64,000 nucleotides of DNA from Phlebotomus papatasi (lineage: Eukaryota > Arthropoda > Insecta > Diptera > Psychodidae): the NCBI RefSeq assembly GCF_024763615.1, contig NC_077224.1:82532712-82596711 (forward strand), read 5' to 3'. A program made the position numbers and the translations under genes. Below, one piece after another: positions 12,734-23,683 of this stretch. The notes under the pieces were generated by a model. That model saw only the letters and a list, made by a program, of their open reading frames with translations. It made no database searches and was not told where the DNA came from. The stretch's first letter is position 1. Every line of letters starts with the position of its first letter.

Positions 12734-13045
12734 AAATTTGACCTTCAACCTAGATAACTCCATGAAAATTTTAAGGGTATAAATAACACATAAATCAACA
12801 AGTCCTGAGGCTAAATTCAATACAAATCTCCCAATTTTGCATTGAATTCACCCTCGAGACTTATTGTGTCATGCGTAAAACAAGTGAATATTAGTTTTAC
12901 TGGTTCAAAAAAAGTAATTTAATCAAATTAGATAGAAAAAAATATTGTTTAGTAAATTAAATAAAATTATCGGTGATAATCTAATATTATGTATTAATTT
13001 CCTCTCTCTTTCTGTATTTTAATTCCTTATTTATTTTTTTTAAGC
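12734..13045. other. AT-rich non-coding stretch
   Basis: No gene or bounded repeat seen. Confidence 0.5.
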
Positions 13046-13098
13046 TTTCCATCGTTTTTACTCTGAAAGCTGGTCACTAACGCTAAGACGGCGATGGT
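13046..13098. repeat. Short dispersed repeat CCATCG...AAGACGGCGATGG
   Basis: About 50 bp, beginning TTCCATCG and ending AAGACGGCGATGG, so its ends are themselves inverted (CCATCG/CGATGG). A related copy in the same orientation is at 50077-50128 and a reverse-orientation copy is at 13995-14042. Nature unknown; it could be a small structured element. Confidence 0.65.
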
Positions 13099-13162
13099 CG
13101 CTATTACTCAAATATGAAGTTAATTAAGATCCATGTATCTCTGAAATATACTTTTACGAGTA

Positions 13163-13598
13163 CACTCAGTGCCGGCATTAGGTCCTTCGGGATTATGCAC
13201 CTGACGGAATTATGCACATACAATTATGCAAGTTTGTCTACCCTTTGGTGTCAATTTACGAAATCTTTTTTGAAATACGCCTGAATGTATACGCGTGAAA
13301 TTTGAAAACATTTTGCTACTTTTTCAGGATAAAACTTTAATTTCTTTTATTAAAGTAAATTTTTTAAATATTCTAACAATTTATTGAAAAACTCTGACCG
13401 AAAAGTACTGTTTGTTAATGCATTTCTATTAAACGGTTGAATCTTTTTGTTTGAACTACTTTTACTCCGCGCGAAATTCGTTCTACGGCCGATTTACTCA
13501 AAAGAAAGCCCCTGGGGGTATTCAAATTTTCTCGATGCGTAATGCGATTTCGCGCGTTCTTTTCGGTCCCGAAAATGTGTATAATGCCGGGACTAGTG
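13163..13598. mobile_element. MITE with CCGGCATTA termini, copy 1
   Basis: The left terminus CACTCAGTGCCGGCATTA is matched at the right by the reverse complement of TAATGCCGGGACTAGTG, with TA on both outer flanks (13161-13162 and 13599-13600). Length about 436 bp. Internal sequence (GACGGAATTATGCACATACA) is shared with the partial copy beginning at 48662. The TA flanks suggest a Tc1/mariner/pogo-type non-autonomous element. Confidence 0.8.
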
Positions 13599-13628
13599 TA
13601 TACTAGCTCAAAAACGATTTATATATTA

Positions 13629-13862
13629 CAGTAGACTCTCACTCAATCGGCTCTTTTTCAATCGGGCTACAAATTTTGTTGACAATTTTCACGTTTAATT
13701 ATGAAGCTAATTCGCTCAAATTCGCTGTAGTTCTTCCTATTTTATCGTGATTCTTTATAATTGAGCGCTTTTTGTGGAATTTACAAAGGCTTTGACGTTC
13801 AATTCTATCGCTAAACCGGATGACATTTTGCCCCCTATTCCCGATTGAGAGAGAGTCTACTG
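13629..13862. mobile_element. pogo-like MITE, CAGTAGACTCTC family, subfamily 1 copy
   Basis: Starts CAGTAGACTCTCACTCAATC, ends GAGAGAGTCTACTG, and is flanked by TA on both sides. At 234 bp it is the same length as, and nearly identical to, 40738-40971 throughout, so these two are one subfamily. CAGT termini with TA duplication are the hallmark of pogo-like members of the IS630/Tc1/mariner superfamily; no transposase is encoded. Confidence 0.9.
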
Positions 13863-13994
13863 TACTAATAAATTGAAATTAAAATTTATTCTTTATTTTC
13901 TTACTCTTTATTAAAAACTGTGCGGCGATGATCATGAATCCTTTAAAAGCACAGAAAAAATTATAAACGATCACAGAAACAGTTAGAGTCCACC

Positions 13995-14042
13995 GCCGTC
14001 TTACAATTAATAACTAACCTTTCGAGCTAAACGATGGGAATA
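13995..14042. repeat. Short dispersed repeat, reverse copy of 13046-13098
   Basis: Read on the minus strand it gives CCCATCGTTT, then CGAAAGGTTAGTTA and AAGACGGCGGTGG, matching the copy at 13046. The two copies bracket the MITEs at 13163-13598 and 13629-13862, so the whole 1-kb interval may be a larger element with nested insertions. Confidence 0.6.
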
Positions 14043-14310
14043 CTCCTCGATAAGTTGTGTACACCGTTTGAGCCGATCGAGTTCGGATCGAAAAGATTAA
14101 ATGAGCCACTGCCAATTTATTTATTTGCAAACAAACCAGAGAAGCAAGTAAACCTAGTCGATAAAATTTGTAGTTAAGGTTAATATCTAGGAAAATACTG
14201 CTAGAAAAAATGTATAAGTGGACTAATCTTTTTTTCTATTACTATTATTATTTACTGATAGTAATATACTCTTTCTAATGAAAAGCTGACTTATGTATGA
14301 AATGTCATCC

Positions 14311-14561
14311 TACTCTGAAAAAAACTTTGTATTTAACGAACAAACAGATCTTGTTTAAATTTTGTCAAAAGGATGTTATTTACCAATTTAACAAAACCTT
14401 TTCTCATATTTAATATGGACTAACATCCTTTTGACAGACTTTTAACAAAATCCAGTTGGTCGTCGATCTGAAAAAACCTTTCCGTATTTAGTATGGAAGA
14501 ACATCTTTTGACAAACTTTTTTTTGTTAATTTGACAAGATTTTTTTCACAGTAGTCTACCT
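14311..14561. mobile_element. Probable MITE with CTACTSTGAAAAAAA ends
   Basis: The left end CTACTCTGAAAAAAAC and the right end (reverse complement CTACTGTGAAAAAAATC) are inverted. The interior holds two ~100-bp direct sub-repeats, each with a TTTAATATGGA-like or TTTAGTATGGA-like core followed by AACATC..TTTTGACA. No coding sequence. Confidence 0.6.
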
Positions 14562-16007
14562 TTAAAACGTACAAAATGTCCTGTCGAAAATGTGTCAAAA
14601 GCAATCATATGAAAAATTACAAAAGGTTTGTAAATCGCTACGCCTACTTTAATTGCTTGCTAAGAGAGGTTAATATTAACAAACAAACTTTGCTATTTCC
14701 AAAATTTACAAGCCTCCTTTGACAAGAGGGTTTGAAAAGGTTTGGTAAAGATTTGATATTTTCAAAAAAAAATTATTTTTGGAGCCGAAAAGTTTTAATT
14801 AATATTCGCAAAATCTTATCAAAATTGATCAATTATAGTATCGCAGTCTCTCTGACTACGAGCAATAAAATTGTCTTAACAAACGCCGCATATAAAAAAG
14901 ATTGCTTTTAGAAATGAAATATTTTATACGAAGTGAAGTGGATCAATTGAATGTTTTTTCACGATTTATATTTATTTATTTTTCCTACCGAAGAAAAACT
15001 AGTCAAAAATGTTTTTTTTTTGTTTTTCCTTCCAAACGCTAAAATAGCACTTCTGCTCAATTGGTTGTGCCTTGTGATCACTGGAATAAATTTAAAATAA
15101 AATCAAATGATCCTCCAATATACTTTCACCCTCCTCCATGAGATGAAATAAATATTAAAAAATATAAAATAAAAAGTGTGCAAGAGAGATCAAATTGTAA
15201 CTCCATCAACTGAATGTTGTTAATAACAGACAAATCATCAAAGTAATTCTCAACTCATAAATTTGATTTTATGGCGTTGAAAAGAAAATAATAAAAAGGA
15301 GTTAAAAGAGCAGAGAGAGAAAAGATATGGTGGAGAACCATTAAAAGTGTTTATCTGTTCGATGGAGGTGTCGAGAAATTCCCCATGCAAACTGCATTCT
15401 GCATTTTCTATAACCCATTTTATTGAGATGAAATTCCAAGATCAAAATCCTTTTTTACTTCTCTCTTTGGCTGTGACAATAAAATTTCAACTATTTTGGT
15501 TGTTTAAAAATAAAATGATGCAGTCAGGAGATGAGAAGCAGCCCCTCATTTAGTGACTATGCAAAATATTCTCACAGGTTCAATCACACAGACAAAAACT
15601 ACTACTTTTTTCTTGACTTAAATCTTAGGAGAATCTCAAGATGGAAAGGAAGGCGGATATCTTCTACCTGGTACCATTCCACCTTGGAAAGAGGCAAATT
15701 AACGTTTGTCTGCAGTGAGAGAAAACAGTGGAATTGGTGAAGAAATGTGTGATGATATGAATAGAAAAGATATTAACCAACCAAAAATATCAATCTCTGA
15801 AAGTGATTTTGTTGGCAGCCGCCAAGGGAAGGCATCAGACACGATTTCAGATATAATTTATTGCCTTTCACCCGCGCTTCTGTTTCTCAAAAGATCCCAT
15901 ATCGATATGTCGGAATGATTCGGAAGAAACATAAGCAGTACTGTGCACTACATAGTGATGCAAATTGAACAAAAGTTGTCATTTAGCTAAACTTTAATAA
16001 TTTAGAC
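14562..16007. other. Non-coding stretch
   Basis: Small open frames at 15347-15918 overlap in different phases and have no recognised domain. No repeat boundaries seen. Confidence 0.5.
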
Positions 16008-16182
16008 CAGAGGTCTAAATTAACCGAATAACTTAACCGACTTAATCGACTTAACTTAAATAAATTAACCGAAATTAACCGAATAAACGTCAAAATAAGT
16101 TTGTTCTGGTAGCGGTTTTGATCATTGACGTACATGTTTCATTTGACGTTTATTCGGTTTCAATGGTTCCTGCACGCCTCTG
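16008..16182. mobile_element. Foldback MITE, CAGAGGTG/AACGTCAAA family, copy 1
   Basis: The right arm runs from CATTTGACGTTTATTCGGTT to CACGCCTCTG; the left arm has CAGAGGT and ACCGAATAAACGTCAAAAT but is swollen by a run of TTAACCGAA-like units, so it is an altered copy. The centre TTGATCATTGACGTACATGT is shared with 54548-54685. Four copies exist in this window. Confidence 0.8.
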
Positions 16183-16217
16183 ATTTAGACTTTATTAACA
16201 CTCCATTTGAGCCAAAT

Positions 16218-16353
16218 TGAATTTGTTCTGACGTTCAATATAAGAAGAAGAGTGCGAAAGAATGAGATAGACTTATGCAAATCTTCTGAGAAAGAAAGAG
16301 ATTTGAATTTCGATTTCATGAAATTTTCCTGATCTAAAAGGTGTAACGGAGCC
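16218..16353 (+). repeat. Dispersed ~135-bp repeat (TGACGTTCAA...AATTTTCCTG), copy 1
   Basis: Contains TGACGTTCAA, AAGAAGAAGAGT, TGAGATAGAC and CATGAAATTTTCCTG in the same order and spacing as 22752-22884. Orientation is the same in both copies. No terminal repeats or coding capacity seen; class unknown. Confidence 0.75.
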
Positions 16354-16499
16354 ATAAAAAAAAACAAGAACTAAACCTTGAGATCACTGAGGCTTTTATA
16401 TTTCATGGCTAGTTGGCGCTGGTGTCGCTAACTTTGAATACAATCGCAAAGATTAATATTTTCGTTTAGTGTAAATTGAATTTAAATTAAACATTATAC

Positions 16500-17565
16500 A
16501 CATGTTATTCAACGATTTGAATGATGATTTTTCTATTAACCAAAATCGATTCTTACTGCCCAAATTTGCTTAATTGAAAATTGATTTTTCTTTACTGACC
16601 AAAGTTGATTATTAACTGACCAATATTGACAATTATGCTGACCAAAATTAAATTGTTTCCTAACTGTAATTGACTTTTTAGTAACCAAAATTGATTTTTT
16701 ACTGGTCAAAATTGATTTTTTTTACAAATTTTTAATAGGACAAAATTGAATTTTTACTGGTCAAAATTGATTTTTTACTGATGGAAATCAATTTTTTATC
16801 TTATCAAAATTGATATTTTGCTGAGTAAAATTGATTTTTTACTGACCTAAATTAATATTCTACTTACCATCATAAATTTTACTGGCCACAATCTATTTTT
16901 TACTCAACAAAATTGATTGTTTTATTGAACATTATTGATTTTTTACTGGCCGAAATTTATGTTTTACTGACCATCATTAATTTTTTTAATAGCCACAAAT
17001 GTTTTTATCTGAACAAAATTGATTATCTTACTAAACAAAATTGACTTTTTACTAGCCAAAATTAATTTTTTTTAGTCACCTTAATTGATTTTTTACTGAC
17101 CAAAATTTTATTAGTTACTGGCAAAAACTATCTTAACAAAAAATTCATTTTCCACGGGACAAAATTGAATTTTTACTGGTTAAAATTGATTTTTTTACTG
17201 ATCAAAATCAATTTTTCAACTAACCAGAATTCGTATTTTGCTGGACAAAATTGATTTTTTACTGGCCGAAATTTAATTTTACTGACCATCGTTAAATTTT
17301 TTTACTGTCCGCGATCAATTTTTAACTGAACAAAATTAATTGTTCTACTGAACCAAATTGATTTTCTTTTCTAACCGAAACTATGTTCTACTGACCATTT
17401 TTAAATTTTTACTGACCACGACAATTTTAACTGAACAAAATTGATTGTTTCACTGTGCAAAATCGATTTTTCTACTGACCAAACTTTATGTTTTACTGAC
17501 AAGCAATAATTTTTTACTGACCACGATCAATTTTTAACTGAACAAAATTGGTTTTTTTTAACTAT
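16500..17565. repeat. Degenerate minisatellite, unit about ACTGACCAAAATTGATTTTT
   Basis: Roughly 1 kb of imperfect tandem copies of a short unit, typically 18-30 bp, with consensus near TTTTACTGRCCAAAATTGAT. Variants carry CTGAACAAAATT, CTGGTCAAAATT or CTGACCATCATT. It is non-coding and its divergence suggests an old or rapidly slipping array. Confidence 0.9.
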
Positions 17566-18235
17566 GCACGATGCACTATAATTTCAAATTAAATACACTT
17601 TTTATCAAAAGGTGCACTATTTTTAACACTGCACTGTAACAAATTTCAGTTTCTTTCTTTGGAATTCTTCTCCAATACAAATACTGCAACCAGAAATGAG
17701 ACTTGATTTTTTCTCTGATTTTTTTTTTGAGATACTTAATTCTAAAGAAACTACTGATGGTTTTCTCATCATGTGCAATTCATGCTTACTCCCCTGATCA
17801 ACATTAAATTCGTATCTTGAGCACTAAAAGAAGACTACATTCCACCCACAGGAGCCAGTCATTTGCGTAAAAGTTGCATTGTGGAGAGAAACTGTGGGTG
17901 ACGCCTCCTGGCATCCTTTTGAGAGGCAAAGTGGGAAATGTGTTTTCCAGTTAATTGTCGGAAAAGCTTTGCAATGGTCAGCAAAATAAACAAACATTCG
18001 AGTAAACAGAAGTCTGTGCAAACACAATATAAAATATTCCTCTGGTGTTATGGATGATGTGTGTGTTGAGAGAAAATGAGACAGTCAATTCATCTCTCAT
18101 TTCCACTCACAGAAAAGACCCATATTCTGCGGGGATGGAAATGCCAATGCAGGTACGAAAATTAAAAAGAGTTTCCCAGCCATTTGGAATCCTTTTGACG
18201 CCCACTGAACTGACAGTGTACAGAAAAAAAGAACT
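17566..18235. other. Non-coding stretch
   Basis: 17760-18235 is less AT-rich, with short overlapping frames on both strands and no recognised domain. Nothing else seen. Confidence 0.45.
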
Positions 18236-20100
18236 TTGAGGATTACACAATTTTTTACACGATTTTCATTGTAGATTTACACAAAAACCGGGATTACGAA
18301 AATATTCACAAACTCCGAAAACCGTCAGACCACAACCAAGGGCCACGAATACCAGGGACCCGCTGTTTATTGCATTCGTAAACAATCTCGGTGTTATATT
18401 GATCTCAAGAACGGGATCCGAAATTCCCGAAATTCCGAAATTCGGAAAATCTCAAAATTTCAGTACCTCTTTGGTGGTAGAATCTAATAAACTGCACAGT
18501 ACGATAGATAAGAATGATAAATCGTAACTTTGCTCTTTCACTACAATTATTGTTGTAAAGTTACACAAATATTTGCATGAATGCTAAAGTGTGTAATCTA
18601 AAAATGTGCAATCACGTATAAGAAACTATGTAATCGAAAAATATGAAATAACGTGTAATAAGATGTGTAATCTAAATTTTATTTAATGGTAAATTACTTC
18701 ATCAGACAGGCAAAATTAGCCACTGATGCACAATTGCGCACATTTTATTACACATTTTGTGTAAAACGTGACAAATACGAAATATGACAAAATGTGAAGA
18801 AAATAAAAAATAGACAGACAGAAAGTTTACAAAGTTAATGCTTTGTAGACTACTACAAATTGTTCATATAAAGTTACACAAAAATATACTTTAAACAAAT
18901 GTGTAATATAGATTTTGTTTCAAGCAAACTTCATAATTATACGGCAAAATTCGTAAATTATTACACAGTTAGAAATTACACAAACGTGTAGAAGTAGACA
19001 AATATTACTTTACACATTCATGTATATTCATAACAAAAATGAATATTAACCAGCCAATAACTTTTTTCTGTGCACATTTTGTATTTATCCTTTACACAAT
19101 TTTTGTTAACAAAGTTACACAAAAATGCACTTCAAGAAAGTGTGTATATATTTTTAAACTGGTTGCACAATTGTGTACATTTTGTGTAAAATTTCATGGG
19201 TTTTAGATAAATTGTGTATAAATCACAGGATTGTAGTATTACATAAAAATTACATAACTGTGTAAATTTACAACAAAAGTCATGGCAAATCAGCCAATAA
19301 TTTCTTACTTTGTATATTTTTTGTTTATCAATTACACAAAAACAATGCACAGTATATTTTTATACAAAACGGATTACACATTTTAAGCAGTTCTCTCTTT
19401 TACAATACAAAGTGCAATACTGTTAACTTTTAGTGCAACTTCTATTAAAAATGTGGCTTTATTACTATGTATATTTCGTATTTATAATATCCACAATTAT
19501 TGTTTATAAAGTTACACAAAAATGTATTCCAAGAAAGCGTGTTATGTAAATGTGATACGGTGATAAACTGAATAATCAGACGGCAAAATTATCAACTGAT
19601 TGCACAATTGTGTACGTTTTATGTAAAATTAAACAGATTTTAGGAAAAATGTGTAGAAATTACAGATTACACAAAAATTATATTGTTTGTGTAAATTTAC
19701 AACGAAGATCGTGGCAAATCAGCCAACTTTTTTTATTCGTATATTTTTATTTATAATTTACACAATTACTGTATATAAAGGTACACAAAAATATACTTCA
19801 AGAAAGTGTGTAATGTAGATTTGACACGATGATAAACTGAGTAAACGGACGGCAAAATTATCAACTGATTGTACAATTATGTACATTTTGTGTAAAATTA
19901 CACAGATTTCAGGAAAAATGTGTAAAAATTAAAGAATACACAAAAATTACATTATTTGTGTAAATTTACAACGGAAATGAAGGAAAATCAATTAATAACA
20001 ATTTTATCTTGCATGATTCGTGTTTATCATTTACACAAAAACAATACACAATAATTTTTTACACAAAACGGATTATACATTTCTTTTAATTACGTAACAA
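18236..20100 (+). repeat. TGTGTAA/TTACACA tandem array, forward copy
   Basis: A diverged array rich in TTACACAAAAAT and GTGTAA motifs. The best adjacent units start at about 19511 and 19781 (GTTACACAAAAATG, GTACACAAAAATA), a period near 270 bp; earlier units near 18560, 18875 and 19114 are spaced irregularly. A second-order duplication is visible between 19320-19470 and 20020-20150 (ACACAAAACGGATTA). Each unit carries an ACGGCAAAATT/CAACTGATTG core. The same family lies inverted at 32840-34800. No coding potential. Confidence 0.85.
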
Positions 20101-21282
20101 CACACGCTGATTGCAACTATTAACTTTTTGTTCCACTTATATTGAAAACGTGACATTTGTGTTTTACACTGCTGTGATACCCTTGATACAACAAAAAAAG
20201 AACCAAAGATTATTGATGAACTTTTTTAACTGTGTAGTCAATGATGCGGGGGAGAGTGTGAGAAAAAGAATAAATGAGAATTCCTGTGGCGTATTAATAT
20301 GTATGCAGATGAATCCTTCTCTAAGTTCCCTCCTGCAACATTTGTACAATATGTATATCACTCTGTGTATCTTTGGGAGAGTGATTTGTGCGCCCAAGGA
20401 AAAAAAAGTGGGGCTCTATGTGTAAAAATTAACCAAAAGACCCTTTGACATGGACTTTCACAGTTCATTTGCCACCACACACAATATAATTCCTCCAGCT
20501 CTCATGGAGCGTACAAAACCAGAGGAAAAAAAAAGAAGCTGAAGGTGTAAATATTATTTGTCACCCCTTTTTGCTATTTAAAATCTTTTCACTTTATGCT
20601 TTCACAGCTACCCCACACAAATGATTTTCTCTTCTGTTTATTTTATTTTCCATTTCCTTTGTCCGATCCTATATGACCATTTTCATCCCATTTAGCCATC
20701 CATAACACGAGTCAGAGAAAAAGAACCAAGTGAAATGATTGAGTGAGAGTATGAATGTATATGATGGAAAAGCGCGCTAAAAGCCTTTGTTGCAACAAAA
20801 GCTTTTACACCCTCGGCATTTGGGGAATAAGCTTTTACAAACGCTGAAATAGCAGGTATTTTGAAATGGATGGGAACACCATTGAAGACAAAAAAATATC
20901 ATCACTTTTGTGCATGTTTGTGATTGAAGTATGAAGCAGATAGTAGATGCAACAGCAATATTGCAGCATTGGAAAAAGATTTTGGAAGCTCTGGATGACA
21001 CAAGTTCCACTCGGTTTCATTCCGTTTTTTTTTAATGAATTTGGCCCATGATGCTTTGAAAAAAATAAATATAAAACGCTATCGACCAAATTCATAAAGC
21101 ACGAAGCACAGAAAAATCAAGTGGTACGAAACTTACATCATGCGAAGCTTCGGAGCTTTGCCCTATTCATTTGAATTTTAAGAAAAACGCCTAAGTAATT
21201 TACGCAAAATTATTTAAATAAAGCCCTAGAAAATTGAGGATATTAGTGTCAAAATGGCCAGTTAAAATCGAATAATAAGCTT
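20101..21282. other. Non-coding stretch, partly less AT-rich
   Basis: Several overlapping small frames (20111-20425, 20777-21095) have no recognisable domains. I see no repeat boundary. It could hold dac regulatory DNA, which is unsupported. Confidence 0.45.
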
Positions 21283-21309
21283 TCGATACTATCGAATCGA
21301 TAGTATCGA
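21283..21309. promoter_or_regulatory. 27-bp inverted repeat with clustered CGATA/TATCGATA motifs
   Basis: Two perfect 13-bp arms, TCGATACTATCGA and its reverse complement, are separated by one base. The right side reads into TATCGATA, which matches the Drosophila DRE core, and the arms supply several CGATA motifs like those bound by BEAF-32 at insulators. That link is by motif similarity only; the palindrome could also be the remnant of a repeat. Confidence 0.45.
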
Positions 21310-22060
21310 TAAAACTGTATCTCTTAGATTTAGTAAATGACGGATTTTTGAGCATTATTGGACCATTTATCTCGTGAAATATGTACGAAAACAGGAAAAA
21401 AAATTCTTCTTCTTCTTCTATTTTATGTAAGGCTGTGGGACTCTCTCAGGTCCATACAGCCAAGGAAAAAAATTACACTAAAACTAGTTGCATTTTTCAG
21501 AACTAATATCACCTCCCCTTAGTAAAATTATCCCATTTTATTTAGCTTTATTCTGGGCCCCCTTGTAAATTAAAAAATACCAAGATAACATATTTTCACA
21601 GGAAATTTATTTTTCTACACCTTTGTAAAACGGCATTTTCTCTATCTGAACGAGAAAATCGCTTTTCAACTTATTTTCCCAAATTTTTGGCAAAAAAATA
21701 GTATTCAACCATTTTGAAAAGGCAAAAATGGCGAATTGGGCGAGACGAATTTATCGAAATCTGCCGAAGAGTTGCCAAGTAAATGTCACTTAAGTTCAGA
21801 ATAAAAATAATACAAAAACATAGTGAAAAGAATTATTTTGTGTTCTTTTTAAACTAAGTATCTTAGATTCAGTAAAATTCGATAGAATTTTCTCCTTCAG
21901 AGTATGCATTAGGCTGTTCGAATTAATTTAATTTTTTCGGATCTTCATCACCATCACTGTCAATAATTGCAAGCGGCGTCACATGGCAATGACGTTTCTT
22001 TTCGCCATGAAACATCAGAAATTGCTTAGGTTTTTGTTACTTTTTGCCCCATACCTTATA
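21310..22060. other. AT-rich non-coding stretch
   Basis: No gene or clear repeat seen, other than a CTTCTTCTTCTTCT run near 21408. Confidence 0.5.
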
Positions 22061-22379
22061 CAGTAGAGTCTCTCAAATTTGAATCTCTCAAATTCGAACG
22101 ACATTTCGTTTCAAAATGTCAATTGTGGGGTTATGTTAAAAAATGATGAACGAAAATAATATTTATGCGCTTCTTCCTGAATGTTTACATACATTATGAT
22201 CGTATAAAATGAAAAGGAAATATGTTACCACTAAGACATGTGAAGTACAGGAATTTGATTCAAAGTACAGTTTTATCTCACATAAATTTCGTTAATTTTG
22301 AAAAAAAAATCGTTCGAATTTGGGAAGTGAGATATGTCAAAAATACCCCCTGAACGTTCGAATTTAGAAGACTCTACTG
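22061..22379. mobile_element. pogo-like MITE, CAGTAGAGTCTCTC variant
   Basis: Begins CAGTAGAGTCTCTCAAATTT and ends AGAAGACTCTACTG, flanked by TA. The ends belong to the same general type as the CAGTAGACTCTC family (13629, 39365, 40738, 40986), but the interior differs, so it is a separate subfamily. 319 bp, non-coding. Confidence 0.82.
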
Positions 22380-22751
22380 TATTACTTTTTACCCCAAGTG
22401 GTCATTTTTAATAAACGGACATCTAGAGGAAAGAATCTTTAGAAAATTCTAAAACGGATAGTGGCTTCGTACTCAAAGAATCCAAATCATTTAAGACATA
22501 ATCACTAATCCATCTCAATTTTGAAATATAACTAAATATAATTTGATATCTGCTATGAAGAAAATATTTCAAAAACTGGGCTAAAAATTTCAATACTTTT
22601 TATTTTCTAAATTTCCTGTTCGAATTCTGATAAACTTACAGCAAAGCCGGCTATAGAAAAATTTTACGCCGCTATCTTTTTTATCTTCGAAGATCTTAAA
22701 TTTTGAAATTTTCGATTTGCAACTTTTTGCCCCAGTATCCCCTAAAGTTAT

Positions 22752-22884
22752 TTGAATTTGCTATGACGTTCAAAAGAAGAAGAGTCTGAAATAGTGAGAT
22801 AGACATATGGAAAGCTTTTAGGATAGAAAGGGATGTGAATTTCGATTACATGAAATTTTCCTGGTCAAAAAGCTGTGCAGGAGC
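22752..22884 (+). repeat. Dispersed ~135-bp repeat, copy 2
   Basis: Contains TGACGTTCAA, AAGAAGAAGAGT, TGAGATAGAC and CATGAAATTTTCCTGG in the order seen at 16218-16353. Confidence 0.75.
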
Positions 22885-22959
22885 TATTAGAAAGGAAATC
22901 ATAAATTGTAAAAGAATAAAAATCAAGGGGGATACAACTCGCGAGTCTAGAATATCTAC

Positions 22960-23100
22960 CAACGTGAATATCGCGAATATTAGCATTTTTTCACGAATAT
23001 CGCGAATATTTCCTGAATATTGTGAATATTGCGAATATTTAGGGAAATATTCGAATATTTTCTTCTTCTCATATAAAATTGTGAATATTTTATGAATATT
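22960..23100. repeat. GAATATTG(T/C)GAATATT short repeat
   Basis: A run of imperfect GCGAATATT/TGAATATT units, about nine bases each. Low-complexity expansion, no function evident. Confidence 0.8.
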
Positions 23101-23220
23101 GAAATTTTGGTCAGTTGTTTGCCCCTTGATAAAAATAGTCAAATATTCGTGGAATAAAATTAATCCAAAAATATATCAAAGAAATAGAAAATATCCAATT
23201 TCAAAAATACCTCAATTCAA

Positions 23221-23455
23221 AGCCCAGCGAGCACATTTAGCTGAAAAAAGCAGCGAATTCAGCATATTTTTGCTGAATTGATCAGCAAAAAAATGCTAAC
23301 CGGTCAGCAATTCTCTAACAAAAAAATGCTAACTATTATGTGGAAATTGTACTACCTCGCTAGTGTCGTTTGTAAGTTTTAGCTAAATTCTGCTGAAAAT
23401 ACAAATGCTTTCCGCTGAATTGAAAACGGTTAGCATATGGTGTTCGCAGAGAGGT
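23221..23455. mobile_element. Probable inverted-repeat element rich in GCTGAATT/TTAGC
   Basis: The sequence between CCCAGCGAGCACA (near 23223) and TGTTCGCAGAGAGG (near 23440) carries many inverted TTTAGCTGAA / TTCAGCATATTT / ATGCTAAC motifs. The same CCCAGCGAGCACA start occurs at 56392, suggesting a shared terminus. Ends are imperfect and class is unassigned. Confidence 0.45.
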
Positions 23456-23462
23456 AACCCTA

Positions 23463-23681
23463 GGGGAAAGCGCGCTACCTTCGGACGATTTATGCTTCGC
23501 ACAAATAATTTTTTTCTATGTTTTATAAATGAATTTGGATAATTCTAATATTATATTTTAATAAACAGTCCAATGCCTCAATCCTGCTCAGAAAAGAACT
23601 ATTTATGAAATCCATAAGGAACATAGAGAAAAAATTGAATTTTCCAAAGCTTAAGTCGTCAGAAGGTAACGCGCTTTCCCC
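23463..23681. mobile_element. MITE, GGGGAAAG-TIR family, copy 3
   Basis: Starts GGGGAAAGCGCGCTACCTTC and ends with the reverse complement GGGGAAAGCGCGTTACCTTC, flanked by TA (23461-23462, 23682-23683). 219 bp, matching the length of the copy at 11139. Non-coding. Confidence 0.88.
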
Positions 23682-23683
23682 TA

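Noticed and set aside
18236..20100. CRISPR-like repeat array
   Set aside because: Units are ~270 bp, diverged and without constant short repeats and unique spacers; the context is an animal genome.
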